Positions 45,448 through 54,582 of a stretch of DNA of 64,000 bases are shown here, piece after piece. A program made the position numbers and the translations under genes. Position 1 is the first letter of the stretch, and every line of letters starts with the position of its first letter. The stretch lies in the NCBI RefSeq assembly GCF_024585165.1, contig NZ_CP029008.1:5165501-5229500 (forward strand), in the 5' to 3' direction. The DNA is from Bradyrhizobium sp. WBOS07. Lineage in GTDB: Bacteria > Pseudomonadota > Alphaproteobacteria > Rhizobiales > Xanthobacteraceae. The notes beneath the pieces were generated by a model. That model did not search any database. It saw only the letters and a list, made by a program, of their open reading frames with translations, and was not told the DNA's origin.

Positions 45448-46551
45448 CTAGACCTCTGCGAGCTCGGCGACGTGATCTGCGATCGCGAGCGATGACGTCA
45501 GTCCAGGCGACTCGATCCCGAACAAATTCACAAGGCCTGCAACGCCGTGGTCGCGCGGTCCCTGCATCAGGAAGTCCTGCGTGGCCACCGCGGGCGGGAC
45601 GATCTTCGGCCGGATGCCTGAATAGCTCGGCATCAGCGCGCCGTCGGGCAACGTCGGCCAATATCTGCGGATCGCCGGATAGAAGCGCTCGGCGCGTGAC
45701 GGATCGACCTCGTAATCGATCGTCTCGATCCATTCGACGTCAGGCCCGAACCGCGCCTGGCCGGCCATGTCCAGCGTCAGGTGCACCCCCAAACCGCCGG
45801 GTTCGGGCACCGGGTAGATCAGGCGTGAGAACGGCGCCTTGGCGTTGCAGCTGAAGTAGTTTCCCTTGGCGAGATAGGCCGGCGGAATGCGGTCCAGCGG
45901 CATGCCCTCGATGCTGCGCGCTACATTCGTCGCCGACAGCCCGGCGGCGTTGACGAGCAGGCTGCATTGCAGCGTCATCGGCGCCTCGCCGCCAGCCTCG
46001 ATCTCGATGATGCCACCAGCCGCCTTGGCGCGGATCAGCGGGGTGTGAAACGCGAAGGCGGCGCCGGCGTCCTCGGCTTCGCCGCGCAGCGACAGCATGT
46101 AGGCGTGGCTGTCGATGATGCCCGTTGAGGGCGACAGCAGTGCGGCGTCGCAGGCAAGTGCCGGCTCCAGCGCGCGTGCCGCCTCGCCCGCGAGCAACTG
46201 CATGTCGAGCACGCCATTGGCCTCGGCATGCGCCTTGATCGATTGCAGCTTCGCGGTCTCCTGCGGGCTGGTCGCGACGATCAGCTTGCCGCAATTCCTG
46301 TGCGGGATGCCGCGCTCGGCACAGTAGCGGTAGAGCGCGTGCTTGCCGGCGACGCACATGCGCGCCATCCAGCTCCCGGCGCGGTAGTAGATGCCGGCAT
46401 GGATCACCTCACTGTTGCGCGAGGAGGTGATGGTGCCGATCGCCTCGGCCTCCTCGAGCACGATGACCTCGCGCCCGGCCTGCGCGAGCCTTCGGGCCAC
46501 CGCGAGCCCGACCACGCCGGCTCCGATGACGACGCAATCGACCCTATCCAT
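45448..46551 (-). CDS. FAD-dependent oxidoreductase, LhgO/L-2-hydroxyglutarate oxidase-like
   Basis: A 367-residue DAO-family flavoprotein. The FAD loop is [20 protein letters not shown] at the N-terminus; [20 protein letters not shown] and [11 protein letters not shown] are typical of the L-2-hydroxyglutarate oxidase group, and the C-terminal [11 protein letters not shown] and [18 protein letters not shown] segments complete the fold. The likely reaction is oxidation of L-2-hydroxyglutarate, passing electrons to the membrane quinone pool, but other 2-hydroxyacids are possible. It is divergent from the small ORF at 46641. Confidence 0.88.
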   Translation of the reverse strand: MDRVDCVVIGAGVVGLAVARRLAQAGREVIVLEEAEAIGTITSSRNSEVIHAGIYYRAGSWMARMCVAGKHALYRYCAERGIPHRNCGKLIVATSPQETAKLQSIKAHAEANGVLDMQLLAGEAARALEPALACDAALLSPSTGIIDSHAYMLSLRGEAEDAGAAFAFHTPLIRAKAAGGIIEIEAGGEAPMTLQCSLLVNAAGLSATNVARSIEGMPLDRIPPAYLAKGNYFSCNAKAPFSRLIYPVPEPGGLGVHLTLDMAGQARFGPDVEWIETIDYEVDPSRAERFYPAIRRYWPTLPDGALMPSYSGIRPKIVPPAVATQDFLMQGPRDHGVAGLVNLFGIESPGLTSSLAIADHVAELAEV

Positions 46552-46640
46552 GGTTGTGCAGCATGTCCGTTGGGAGCGCCGGTCGCATCAGACCTGGAAA
46601 GGACGGCGCGGGGGCGTTTTCCGTTAAGGAAGAATTTATC

Positions 46641-46754
46641 ATGTCAGGGCAATTGCCGTATTTCACGTCACATTTTTCTGTTGTGCGTACAGGCGTTTAC
46701 CCGATCCAAACCCGTGAGGCCAGACAATCCGACGTTGAAATCGCGGGTGGCTGA
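46641..46754 (+). CDS. Possible 37-codon ORF overlapping the next gene
   Basis: An ATG with AAGGAAG 8 bases upstream opens 37 codons (MSGQLPYFTSHFSVVRTG and on, ending EIAGG) whose stop shares one base with the ATG of the c-di-GMP gene (TGATG). That gene lacks a clear ribosome site, so translation of this ORF could drive re-initiation. No similarity recognised. It might be a leader peptide, or chance. Confidence 0.4.
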   Translation: MSGQLPYFTSHFSVVRTGVYPIQTREARQSDVEIAGG

Positions 46755-49441
46755 TGGCTGAGAAGAACTGGCACGAGGGCAGCACGCTTCCGATTGCTGT
46801 GCAGGCCGTTGTGTGCCTCGCCGGCACGGTTGCGCCCGCGCGCGCCTTCGCGCTGACGGACGGCCTCGCCGCGCCGGGCTATTTTGATCAGCTCGATCCC
46901 AACGTGGTCTGGGAAGCCCTGATCGCGGGCGTCGTCGTCTGTGCCTTCCTCGTCGCGATCTCGCTGTGGATTCATTCCTCGCTGCGCCGGACCAGACGCT
47001 TGCAGCTGCGGCGCAACGCCTTCGTCTCCTCCGCCATGAACAATCTCAATCAGGGCGTGGTGATGACGGATTCGCAGCGTCGCATCATCTTCTGCAACGA
47101 CCGCTATCTCGAGATCTACGGCCTGACGCGCTCGGATATCTGGGCCAACATGAACGGCTATGAGCTGCTCGAGCTGCGACGCAAGCGCGGAGTGCTCGGC
47201 GTCGCCTCCGACGACGAGTTCTATGAGAAGGCGGCCAGTCCCAACGGACTGATCACCGAGCTTCCGGACGGGCGGGCCATCCTGGTGAAATATTTCGTGC
47301 TGCCGAACGGCGGTTCGGTGGCGACGCATCTCGACGTCAGCGAGCAGCGCAAGCTGTCGCGGCAACTGGCCTCGACCAAGCAGTTCCTCGAAACGGTGCT
47401 GGACAACGTTCCGGCCTGCGTGGCCGCGAAGAACATCGAGGACGGCCGCTATATCTTCGCCAACAGCGCCTATGAACGGTTCTGGGGCTTCTCGCGCGAC
47501 CACGTCGTCGGCAAGAACGCGCGCGAGCTGTTCGAATCCGCTTCGGCGGACAGCATCGAGGCGACGGACCGGGCCGCGCTGGATTCGCCGGACGGCCAGT
47601 TCCGCAACGAATTCGAGGTCGACCGCGGCGGCGAGCGGCGCATGGTCGCCTCGATCCGGATCGTGGTCCGCAACGAGAGCAACAAGCCCGAATTCCTGAT
47701 GCTCATGTTCGAGGACATCACCGACCGTCGCTCGCTGTCCAAGGAGCTGGAGAGCACCAAGAGGTTCCTCGAACTGGTGGTCGACAACATCCCGGTGGCC
47801 CTGATCGTCGAGCAGGTCAAGGATGGCCGCTATCTGCTCGCCAACCGCAGCGCGGAGACGATTCTCAATCGCCGGCGCGAGGAAGCCACGGGCCTGACGG
47901 CGTCCGACATCTTCAACCCAAAGGAAGCCAAGCTGATCATCGCGCGCGACGAGGCCGCGATCAAGAAACGCGGGATGATCACCGAGGAGCATCCGATCTC
48001 CACCAAGGACGGCCTGCGGCTGTTCCTGACGCGCCGCGCCACCGTGCTCGGCGACACCGGCGAGCCGCAATATCTGATCAAGACCCACGAGGACGTCACC
48101 GACCGCCGGCAGACCGAGTCGCGCATGGCCCACATGGCCTATCACGACGGCCTCACCGACTTGCCGAACCGTGCGGCCTTCCTTCAGGCGTTGACCCAGA
48201 TGATCGAGGCCTGTGAAGGCACCGACGAGGAGTTCGCCGTCCTCTGCGTCGACCTCGACGGCCTCAAGGAGGTCAACGACGTCTTCGGTCACGCACTCGG
48301 CGACAAGCTCCTGATCGAGGTGGCCCAGCGGCTTCAGGACTCCGCCCGCGGCGGCGTGGTCGCGCGCCTGTCCGGCGATGAATTCGGCCTCATCATCGAC
48401 GGCAAGCAGCCGGATTCCGGCCTTGCGCTGGCGCAGCACCTCGGCGAAGCCGTTGCGAAGGAATTCCAGATCGACGGCCGGGCGGTTCGTGCCGGCGCCA
48501 CCACCGGCATGGCGGTCTTCCCGCGCAATGGCACCGATGGCGCCTCGCTGCTCGCCAATGCCGGTGCGGCGCTGTTCCGCGCCAAGCAGAAGTCCCGCGG
48601 CACGATCAGCCTCTACCAGCCGGAGATGGACCAGCAGATCCGCGATCGGCGCGTGCTGCACCAGGACCTGTCGATGGCGATCAAGAACGGCGAGCTCTCG
48701 CTTGCCTTCCAGCCGCAGGGGGCCGCGGGCGACAGCGTCGCCGAGAGCGAGATCATCGGCTTCGAGGCACTGGCGCGCTGGCAGCATCCGGTGCGCGGCC
48801 AGGTCTCGCCGGCCGAATTCATCCCGATCGCGGAGGAAAGCGGCCTGATCGTCGAAATGGGCGAGTGGATCCTGCGCGAGACTTGCCGCGAGGCGGCGTC
48901 CTGGCCGAAACCGCTCCAGGTCGCGGTCAATCTGTCGCCGGCGCAGTTCATGCACGGCGACGTGGTTGGCCTCGTCCATTCGATCCTGCTCGAGACCGGC
49001 CTTGCGCCCGGCCGGCTCGAGCTTGAGATCACCGAGGGCGTGCTGATCGAGGATTTCGACCGGGGCCTCGCGCTGCTGCGACGCCTCAAGGCGCTCGGCG
49101 TCCGCATCTCCATGGACGATTTCGGCAGCGGATATTCCTCGCTGAGCTACCTCCAGGCGTTCCCGTTCGACAAGATCAAGATCGACCGCGCCTTCATCGT
49201 CAATCTCGGCCGCAATCCGCAATCGGCGGCGATCGTCCGTGCGGTGATCGATCTCGGCCACGGCCTCGACATGTCGATCATCGCCGAGGGCGTCGAGACG
49301 ATCGAGCAGCTCGCCTTCCTCGCCAAGGAGGGCTGCGACGGCGTGCAAGGCTATCTGCTCGGCAAGCCGTTGCCGATCGGCAAATATGCCGGCCTCGTCG
49401 GTCGCGCCGAGGTCATGGAGCTTGCGCTCAAGACCGGCTAG
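46754..49441 (+). CDS. Triple-PAS GGDEF-EAL membrane protein
   Basis: An 895-residue c-di-GMP enzyme. A signal-like first segment and one membrane helix (about 53-74) are followed by three PAS domains (about 95-205, 212-330 and 334-452), a GGDEF-type domain whose signature is SGDEF (540-544) with no RxxD site before it, and an EAL domain with EALARW (671) and the DDFGSG loop. The second and third PAS start with near-identical TKQFLE/TKRFLE helices, a likely duplication. The altered GGDEF and intact EAL suggest mainly hydrolysis of c-di-GMP, though SGDEF can be active. The start ATG overlaps the stop of the 37-codon ORF. Confidence 0.93.
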   Translation: MAEKNWHEGSTLPIAVQAVVCLAGTVAPARAFALTDGLAAPGYFDQLDPNVVWEALIAGVVVCAFLVAISLWIHSSLRRTRRLQLRRNAFVSSAMNNLNQGVVMTDSQRRIIFCNDRYLEIYGLTRSDIWANMNGYELLELRRKRGVLGVASDDEFYEKAASPNGLITELPDGRAILVKYFVLPNGGSVATHLDVSEQRKLSRQLASTKQFLETVLDNVPACVAAKNIEDGRYIFANSAYERFWGFSRDHVVGKNARELFESASADSIEATDRAALDSPDGQFRNEFEVDRGGERRMVASIRIVVRNESNKPEFLMLMFEDITDRRSLSKELESTKRFLELVVDNIPVALIVEQVKDGRYLLANRSAETILNRRREEATGLTASDIFNPKEAKLIIARDEAAIKKRGMITEEHPISTKDGLRLFLTRRATVLGDTGEPQYLIKTHEDVTDRRQTESRMAHMAYHDGLTDLPNRAAFLQALTQMIEACEGTDEEFAVLCVDLDGLKEVNDVFGHALGDKLLIEVAQRLQDSARGGVVARLSGDEFGLIIDGKQPDSGLALAQHLGEAVAKEFQIDGRAVRAGATTGMAVFPRNGTDGASLLANAGAALFRAKQKSRGTISLYQPEMDQQIRDRRVLHQDLSMAIKNGELSLAFQPQGAAGDSVAESEIIGFEALARWQHPVRGQVSPAEFIPIAEESGLIVEMGEWILRETCREAASWPKPLQVAVNLSPAQFMHGDVVGLVHSILLETGLAPGRLELEITEGVLIEDFDRGLALLRRLKALGVRISMDDFGSGYSSLSYLQAFPFDKIKIDRAFIVNLGRNPQSAAIVRAVIDLGHGLDMSIIAEGVETIEQLAFLAKEGCDGVQGYLLGKPLPIGKYAGLVGRAEVMELALKTG

Positions 49442-49477
49442 AGATGATGGGGCGCTTCGCTCCTTCTCGACGGCCCC

Positions 49478-50981
49478 ATGGCGGATTACGACCTTGCGAT
49501 CATCGGCGGCGGTCTGAACGGTGTCAGCCTCGCGCGCGATGCGGCCGGCCGCGGTCTGCGGGTCGTCCTGTTCGAGCAGGGCGATCTCGGCGGCGCGGCA
49601 TCCTCGGCGACACCGCGGCTGATCCACGGCGATCTGTCGGTGCTGGAGCGGCGCGGGTTCTGGCGGGTGCGCCGGGCGCTGGCCGAGCGCCGGATCTGGC
49701 TCGCCATCGCGCCGCATCTGGTCCGGCCGATGCGCTTCGTGATCCCCGCGCATTCCGACGAGCGTCCGCCCTGGCTGCTGCGGGCCGGCCTGTATGTTTA
49801 CGACGTGCTCACGAACCGCGGCGGCCTGCCGCCTTCAGCCACCATCGACATCACGCATCATCCGATCGGCAACGCGCTGAAGCGCCCGTTCGGCACGGCC
49901 TTCGAATATTCGGACTGCGTCGTCGACGATTCCCGCCTGGTGGTGCTCACGGCGCTGGATGCGGCCGAACGCGGCGCTGCGATCCGGACCGGCGCTCGCT
50001 GCGTGCGGGCCGATAGAACCGATGTCTGGCGGCTCGCGGTGGTCGATCGCGGCCATCGCCGTACGATCACGGCCCGGGCGCTGGCCAACACCACCGGGGC
50101 GTGGGCGGAGATTGTCGCGGAGACCGTGCTGCGCCAGCCGCAACCTGCCGCAGTGCCCATGCAGATAAGCCAGATCATCGTGCCCCGGCTGTTCGATTCC
50201 GACAACGTCTACGTCTTCCAGAACAGCGACGGACGCCTCATCTTCGCCTCTCCTTTCGAGCGGGCGTTCACGCTGATCGGCACCGTCACGAACGAGTTCA
50301 CCGGCGATCCCGCCATCGTCACGATGCGAGGGGCCGATGTCAGCTATCTCTGCGAGGCAGCCAGTCGCTATTTCCGCGAGCGCATCGAAACGGCCGACGT
50401 GGTCCGGACGGTCTCCGGCGTCAATTTGAAGCCGGCGTCCGCACCGCGACGGCACGACCTTGTTCCACGCGCGCCGGCGCAAGGCGCCGCTGATCACGAT
50501 GTTCGGCGGCGACGTCACCACCTCGCGCCTGCGCGCCGAGCGGGCGGTGACGAAGCTGACGCCGTTCTATCCGATGTCGCCGCCCTGGACTGCAGGCGCG
50601 GCGCTGCCCGGCGGCGATTTCGCCTGGGAGCGTTTCGACAGCGAAGTCGATCTTGCGCGCGAGCGCTGGCGCTTTCTCTCCGAAGCGCAGGCGCAGCGCC
50701 TGGTCGCCGCCTATGGTTCGCGCTTGGCCGCCGTGCTGGGGGAGGCCAAGACCCGCGGCGAACTCGGGCCTGCCTTCGGTCCCGAGCTGACCGGGGCCGA
50801 GGTGTGCCATCTCATGACCCGCGAATGGGCGCGCTTTCCGGATGATGTGCTGTGGCGCCGCTCCAAGCTCGGCCTGACCATGCCGGCCGCGGATCGTGAG
50901 GCGCTGGCCGCATTTATGGCGGGTGTGAATCAACTTGAACCGCGCGTCCCCGGCATCCCGCCGGGATCACGGGCGCCATGA
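49478..50981 (+). pseudogene. glpD: glpD-like glycerol-3-phosphate dehydrogenase, frameshifted
   Basis: Flavoprotein that oxidises glycerol-3-phosphate to dihydroxyacetone phosphate at the membrane. The first 316 or so codons read as GlpD (FAD loop IIGGGLNGVSLARDAAGRG, GAASSATPRLIHGDL, and TADVVRTVSGVN), but the frame then turns to unrelated sequence. From about 50430-50445 the next frame continues the family: DGTTLFHARRRKAPLITMFG, GGDVTTSRLRAERAV, and TPFYPM up to 50981. So one base has been gained, or two lost, near 50421-50445. Either a broken gene or a sequencing error. The last 50 bases overlap the toxin gene on the other strand. Confidence 0.85.
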
Positions 50982-51231
50982 CGGACGGCGTGGATGATAA
51001 TCTCCTCGCTCCCGACCTCGTAGAAGACGAGGAAGGGGTAGGGCGTCGTAGCGAGCCTTCGAATGTCCGGATCATCGGTTCGTAGACCGATCTCAGGATG
51101 CACCAGCAATAGACCGATCACGTCATGAATGCGCTTTTGACGCGCGCTGCTCCCTGAGGCGACGCTTCCGCAATGTGGGTCAAGATGGAATCGAGGTCGG
51201 CGATCGCCGGAAGCGTGTAGCGGAGTTTCAC
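50930..51231 (-). pseudogene. RelE/ParE-family toxin, frameshifted
   Basis: A ParE/RelE-type toxin. From GTG 51231 the frame gives VKLRYTLPAIADLDSILTHI, as expected for ParE, but stops after 37 codons (ending KSAFMT). The other frame holds the rest: RIHDVIGLLLVHPEIGLRTD, then PYPFLVFYEV and IIIHAVRHGARDPGGMP, ending at 50930. One base appears to be lost in the run AAAAGCGC near 51130. As it stands the toxin should be inactive. The start shares bases with the antitoxin stop (GTGA). Confidence 0.8.
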
Positions 51232-51458
51232 AGACCGTGCTTGGCCCAAGTTGCGCGGACTTGAGCTTCGGTTGCGAATTCGCCTCGTTTCGCCGCCTCC
51301 TTGGATGCGGCAATCGCTGACCTCTCATCATCCGAGAGGATGACGTGAGCAGGCGTCTCCGCGCCGGCGAGTTGCAGGACGATCCGGGCAATATCGTCCC
51401 GCGCATCTGCCGGCAGACTTCGTGCGAGCTCCAGGGCCTGATCCAACAACTTGGTCAT
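51228..51458 (-). CDS. Putative antitoxin of the ParE-like pair
   Basis: A 76-residue protein whose stop overlaps the toxin start by 4 bases (GTGA). The N-terminal part (MTKLLDQALELARSLPADAR) is helical and would dimerise; the C-terminal RGEFATEAQVRATWAKHGL is a segment I associate with antitoxins of this group. The open frame continues far upstream on this strand, but that part is opposite the potA gene. It remains intact although its toxin is broken. Confidence 0.8.
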   Translation of the reverse strand: MTKLLDQALELARSLPADARDDIARIVLQLAGAETPAHVILSDDERSAIAASKEAAKRGEFATEAQVRATWAKHGL

Positions 51459-51460
51459 AT

Positions 51461-51474
51461 GCGTAACTATACGC
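51461..51474. promoter_or_regulatory. Palindrome next to the antitoxin start
   Basis: GCGTAACTATACGC, a 5-bp inverted repeat (GCGTA-N4-TACGC), lies 2 bases before the antitoxin ATG on the minus strand. It may be the module's operator, as at 30433-30454, but is short. Confidence 0.45.
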
Positions 51475-51581
51475 CTTTTGGCGTCCCACATGAAGGCCAA
51501 TTTGTGACGACACCGCTCGACCCGGTTGAGCAAACGCCGATCGGCCGCTAGCGTGCGGCGGAATCGGGGTTGGCAGGAAAC

Positions 51582-52751
51582 ATGACGGACGAATTGCCGA
51601 AAACGCACGCCGCGACAGGTGCTGCCAATGGAGACGCGGCCGCAGCCGGACAGCCGTTGCTGCGCATCGAGGCCGTCGCCAAGACATTTGGGACGTTCCG
51701 CGCCGTGGATGGCGTCTCGCTCGATATCAAGGCCGGCGAGTTCTTCGCGCTGCTTGGGCCCAGCGGCTGCGGCAAGACCACGCTGCTGCGCATGCTCGCG
51801 GGCTTCGAGGCGCCGGACGAGGGACGCATTTTGCTCGGGGGGCAGGACATCGCGCAGGCGTTGCCGCATGAGCGGCCGATCAACATGATGTTCCAGAACT
51901 ACGCGCTGTTTCCGCATCTGTCGGTGCGCGACAACATCGCCTTCGGCTTGAAGCGCGCAGGCATGGCGCGTGCGGACATCGCCACCCGTGTGGCCGAGAT
52001 GGTCGCACTGGTGAAGCTCGAAGGGCTCGAGAAGCGCAAGCCCGACCAGCTCTCCGGCGGCCAGCGCCAGCGCGTCGCGCTCGCCCGCGCGCTGGCACGC
52101 CGCCCGCAATTGCTGCTGCTCGACGAGCCGCTCGCGGCGCTCGACAAGAAGCTGCGGGAGAGCACGCAAGCCGAGCTGATGGAGCTGCAGCGCCGGCTCG
52201 GCATGACCTTCATCATCGTCACCCACGACCAGGAGGAGGCGATGACGATGGCTGATAGAATCGGCGTGATGAACGCCGGAAACCTGGCTCAGGTCGCGAG
52301 CCCGCGCGAGCTCTACGAAGCGCCGCGCTCGCGCTGGATCGCGGAGTTCGTCGGCGACGTCAATCTGTTCGACGGCGAGTCCAAATTGCGCGACGGTCAT
52401 CGTCTGGTCATCGGCACGCGCGATGCGGGAGCGCTGGTGGTGGCCGAGCCGCGCGAGCCGGTCGGCGTGGGCAAATTGGCGGTGGCGGTCCGCCCCGAGA
52501 AGGTCAAGCTGTCGCGGCATGGCCCGGTAAGCGAGGCCGGACGTGAGACGGCGATCAACCGGCTCGACGGCGTGATCGCCGACATCTGCTATCTCGGCGG
52601 CACCACCACCTACAAGGTGAAGCTCGACACCGGTGGAACGGTGCAGGCGTCCGTCGCCAACAGTGCGCGCACCGACGTCGATGCCTATAGCCTGAACCAG
52701 CATGTCGTCGCCTGGTTCACGCCCGACGATTGCGTGGTGCTGCAATCATGA
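51582..52751 (+). CDS. potA: Polyamine ABC transporter ATP-binding protein PotA
   Basis: ATPase of a spermidine/putrescine-type importer, 389 residues. Walker A GPSGCGKT at 59-66, the signature LSGGQRQRVALARAL, Walker B LLLLDEPLAALD and the switch HDQEEAMTMADR are intact, followed by a TOBE domain. The first 28 residues are an Ala/Gly-rich extension. ATG 51582 is chosen over TTG 51570. Its stop overlaps the potB start (ATGA). Polyamine specificity is inferred from family likeness. Confidence 0.93.
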   Translation: MTDELPKTHAATGAANGDAAAAGQPLLRIEAVAKTFGTFRAVDGVSLDIKAGEFFALLGPSGCGKTTLLRMLAGFEAPDEGRILLGGQDIAQALPHERPINMMFQNYALFPHLSVRDNIAFGLKRAGMARADIATRVAEMVALVKLEGLEKRKPDQLSGGQRQRVALARALARRPQLLLLDEPLAALDKKLRESTQAELMELQRRLGMTFIIVTHDQEEAMTMADRIGVMNAGNLAQVASPRELYEAPRSRWIAEFVGDVNLFDGESKLRDGHRLVIGTRDAGALVVAEPREPVGVGKLAVAVRPEKVKLSRHGPVSEAGRETAINRLDGVIADICYLGGTTTYKVKLDTGGTVQASVANSARTDVDAYSLNQHVVAWFTPDDCVVLQS

Positions 52752-53662
52752 GCGCCCGCCGCATCTTCGCGAGGCCGGCGCGTTTCGCCGCGATCGCTCC
52801 CTATGTCTGGATGGTGCTGTTCTTCCTGGTGCCGTTCGCCTTTGTGCTGAAGATAAGCCTGTCGCAGACGGCGATCGCGCAGCCGCCCTACGAGCCGGTG
52901 TTCGACCTCGTGGCCGGATGGGATGCGCTCAGGGCTGCGTTCGCTGCGCTATCGATCGACAACTTCAAGCTGCTCGCCTCCGACGACATCTACCTGCTCG
53001 CCTATGTGCGCAGCCTCACCGTTGCGGTGACGGCGACCGCACTGTTGCTCCTGATCGGCTATCCCATCGCCTATGGCATGGCGCGGCTGCCGAAGCGCTG
53101 GCAGGCGGTGGCGATGGTGCTGGTGATCGTGCCGTTCTGGACCTCGTTCCTGATCCGCATCTATGCCTGGATCAACATCCTCCAGCATGACGGCCTGCTC
53201 AACCAGATCCTGCTGGCGCTGCACCTGGTCAGCCAGCCCGTGGTCTGGCTCTCCACCGACAGCGCGATGTATATCGGCATCGTCTATTCCTATTTGCCGT
53301 TCATGATCCTGCCGCTCTACGCCACGCTCGCCAAGATGGAGCCGGCGCTGGAGGAGGCGGCCAGCGATCTCGGCGCGCCGCCATGGCAGGTGTTCTGGCT
53401 CGTCACCTTTCCGCTGTCGCTGCCTGGCGTCGGCGCCGGTGTGCTTTTGTGCTTCATTCCCATCGTCGGGGAGTTCGTCATCCCGGACCTTCTGGCCGGC
53501 TCCAATTCGCTGATGATCGGCCAAACCCTCTGGCTCGAATTCTTCACCAACAAAGATTGGCCGGTCGCCTCTGCTGCGGCCATCGTGCTGCTGGCCGTGC
53601 TGCTGGTGCCGCTGTTGCTGTATGAGCGGCTGCAGAAGCGGCAACTGGAACAAGGGCGCTGA
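52748..53662 (+). CDS. potB: Polyamine ABC transporter permease PotB
   Basis: Inner-membrane permease, 304 residues, with six helices and the conserved EEAASDLGAPPWQVFWLVTF cytoplasmic loop that docks on the ATPase. A long first periplasmic loop is usual for PotB/PotH. The start ATG overlaps the potA stop by 4 bases, so translation is coupled. Confidence 0.93.
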   Translation: MSARRIFARPARFAAIAPYVWMVLFFLVPFAFVLKISLSQTAIAQPPYEPVFDLVAGWDALRAAFAALSIDNFKLLASDDIYLLAYVRSLTVAVTATALLLLIGYPIAYGMARLPKRWQAVAMVLVIVPFWTSFLIRIYAWINILQHDGLLNQILLALHLVSQPVVWLSTDSAMYIGIVYSYLPFMILPLYATLAKMEPALEEAASDLGAPPWQVFWLVTFPLSLPGVGAGVLLCFIPIVGEFVIPDLLAGSNSLMIGQTLWLEFFTNKDWPVASAAAIVLLAVLLVPLLLYERLQKRQLEQGR

Positions 53663-53666
53663 GACG

Positions 53667-54479
53667 ATGCGCAAGGCCTCCCGCCTCTCCCGCTTCAATA
53701 TCGCCTCGCTCGCGCTGGGGCTCGCGTTCCTTTATCTGCCGATCCTCATCCTCGTCATCTATTCCTTCAACGCCTCGCGCCTGGTGACCGTCTGGGGCGG
53801 CTGGTCGCTGCGCTGGTATCACGAGTTCTTCAATGACCGCGCCATGATCGAGGCGGCCTGGATGAGCCTGCGGGTCGCGGTCTCCTGCGCCACCATCGCC
53901 ACGCTGCTCGGCACGCTCGCCGCGGTCGCATTGTCGCGCGGCGAGCGGTTTCGCGGCCGCACGTTGTTCTCCGGCATGCTCTACGCGCCGCTGGTGATGC
54001 CTGAGGTGATCACGGGATTGTCGCTGCTGCTGCTGTTCGTGGCGCTCAACGCCGAGCGCGGCTTCTGGACCGTGACCATCGCCCATACCACGCTGACGAT
54101 GTGCTTCGTCGCCGTGGTGGTGCAATCCCGCCTCGGCTCGCTCGATCGTTCGCTGGAGGAGGCGGCGATGGACCTCGGCTGCGACCCGGTCCGCGCGTTC
54201 GTGGCCGTCACGCTGCCGCTGATCGCACCCGCGATCGTCGCCGGCTGGATGCTCGCCTTCACGCTGTCGCTGGACGATCTCGTCATCGCGAGCTTCACCA
54301 CCGGTCCCGGCTCGGCGACGCTGCCGATCCGGATCTATTCCGAGGTGCGGCTGGGTGTGAAGCCGGAGATCAACGCCATCTGCACGCTGGTGATCGCCCT
54401 GATCGCGGTCGTCATCGTGATCGCCTCGCTCGCCTCGAAAATGTCGAGCTCGCAGGGCGAGAGCGCAGCGCCGCTGTAG
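53667..54479 (+). CDS. potC: Polyamine ABC transporter permease PotC
   Basis: Second permease, 270 residues, with six helices and the EEAAMDLGCDPVRAFVAVTL coupling loop followed by PLIAPAIVAGWMLAF. It starts 4 bases after the potB stop. The binding protein (potD/potF) usually next to these genes is missing in the window: the upstream gene is a toxin-antitoxin pair and downstream lies a repeat. Confidence 0.93.
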   Translation: MRKASRLSRFNIASLALGLAFLYLPILILVIYSFNASRLVTVWGGWSLRWYHEFFNDRAMIEAAWMSLRVAVSCATIATLLGTLAAVALSRGERFRGRTLFSGMLYAPLVMPEVITGLSLLLLFVALNAERGFWTVTIAHTTLTMCFVAVVVQSRLGSLDRSLEEAAMDLGCDPVRAFVAVTLPLIAPAIVAGWMLAFTLSLDDLVIASFTTGPGSATLPIRIYSEVRLGVKPEINAICTLVIALIAVVIVIASLASKMSSSQGESAAPL

Positions 54480-54488
54480 CCTCTGCTA

Positions 54489-54570
54489 TCATTGCGAGGA
54501 GCTCTTGCGACGATGCAATCCAGTCTGTCTCTGCGGAATAGTCCGGATTGCTTCGCTGCGTTCGCAATGA
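54489..54570. repeat. Dispersed inverted-repeat element between two transporter operons
   Basis: TCATTGCGAGGAGCTCTTGC at the left and GGATTGCTTCGCTGCGTTCG at the right (ending CAATGA) form an imperfect inverted repeat of a kind I recall as frequent between genes in Bradyrhizobium. It sits between convergent operons and could also act as a 3'-end barrier. Confidence 0.7.
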
Positions 54571-54582
54571 CGAAGGAAAAGT

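Noticed and set aside
46697..49753. Very long minus-strand open frame (about 1,000 codons)
   Set aside because: It lies opposite the triple-PAS GGDEF-EAL gene and encodes an Arg/His/Asp-rich composition with no recognisable domain, as expected from the complementary strand of a GC-rich gene.
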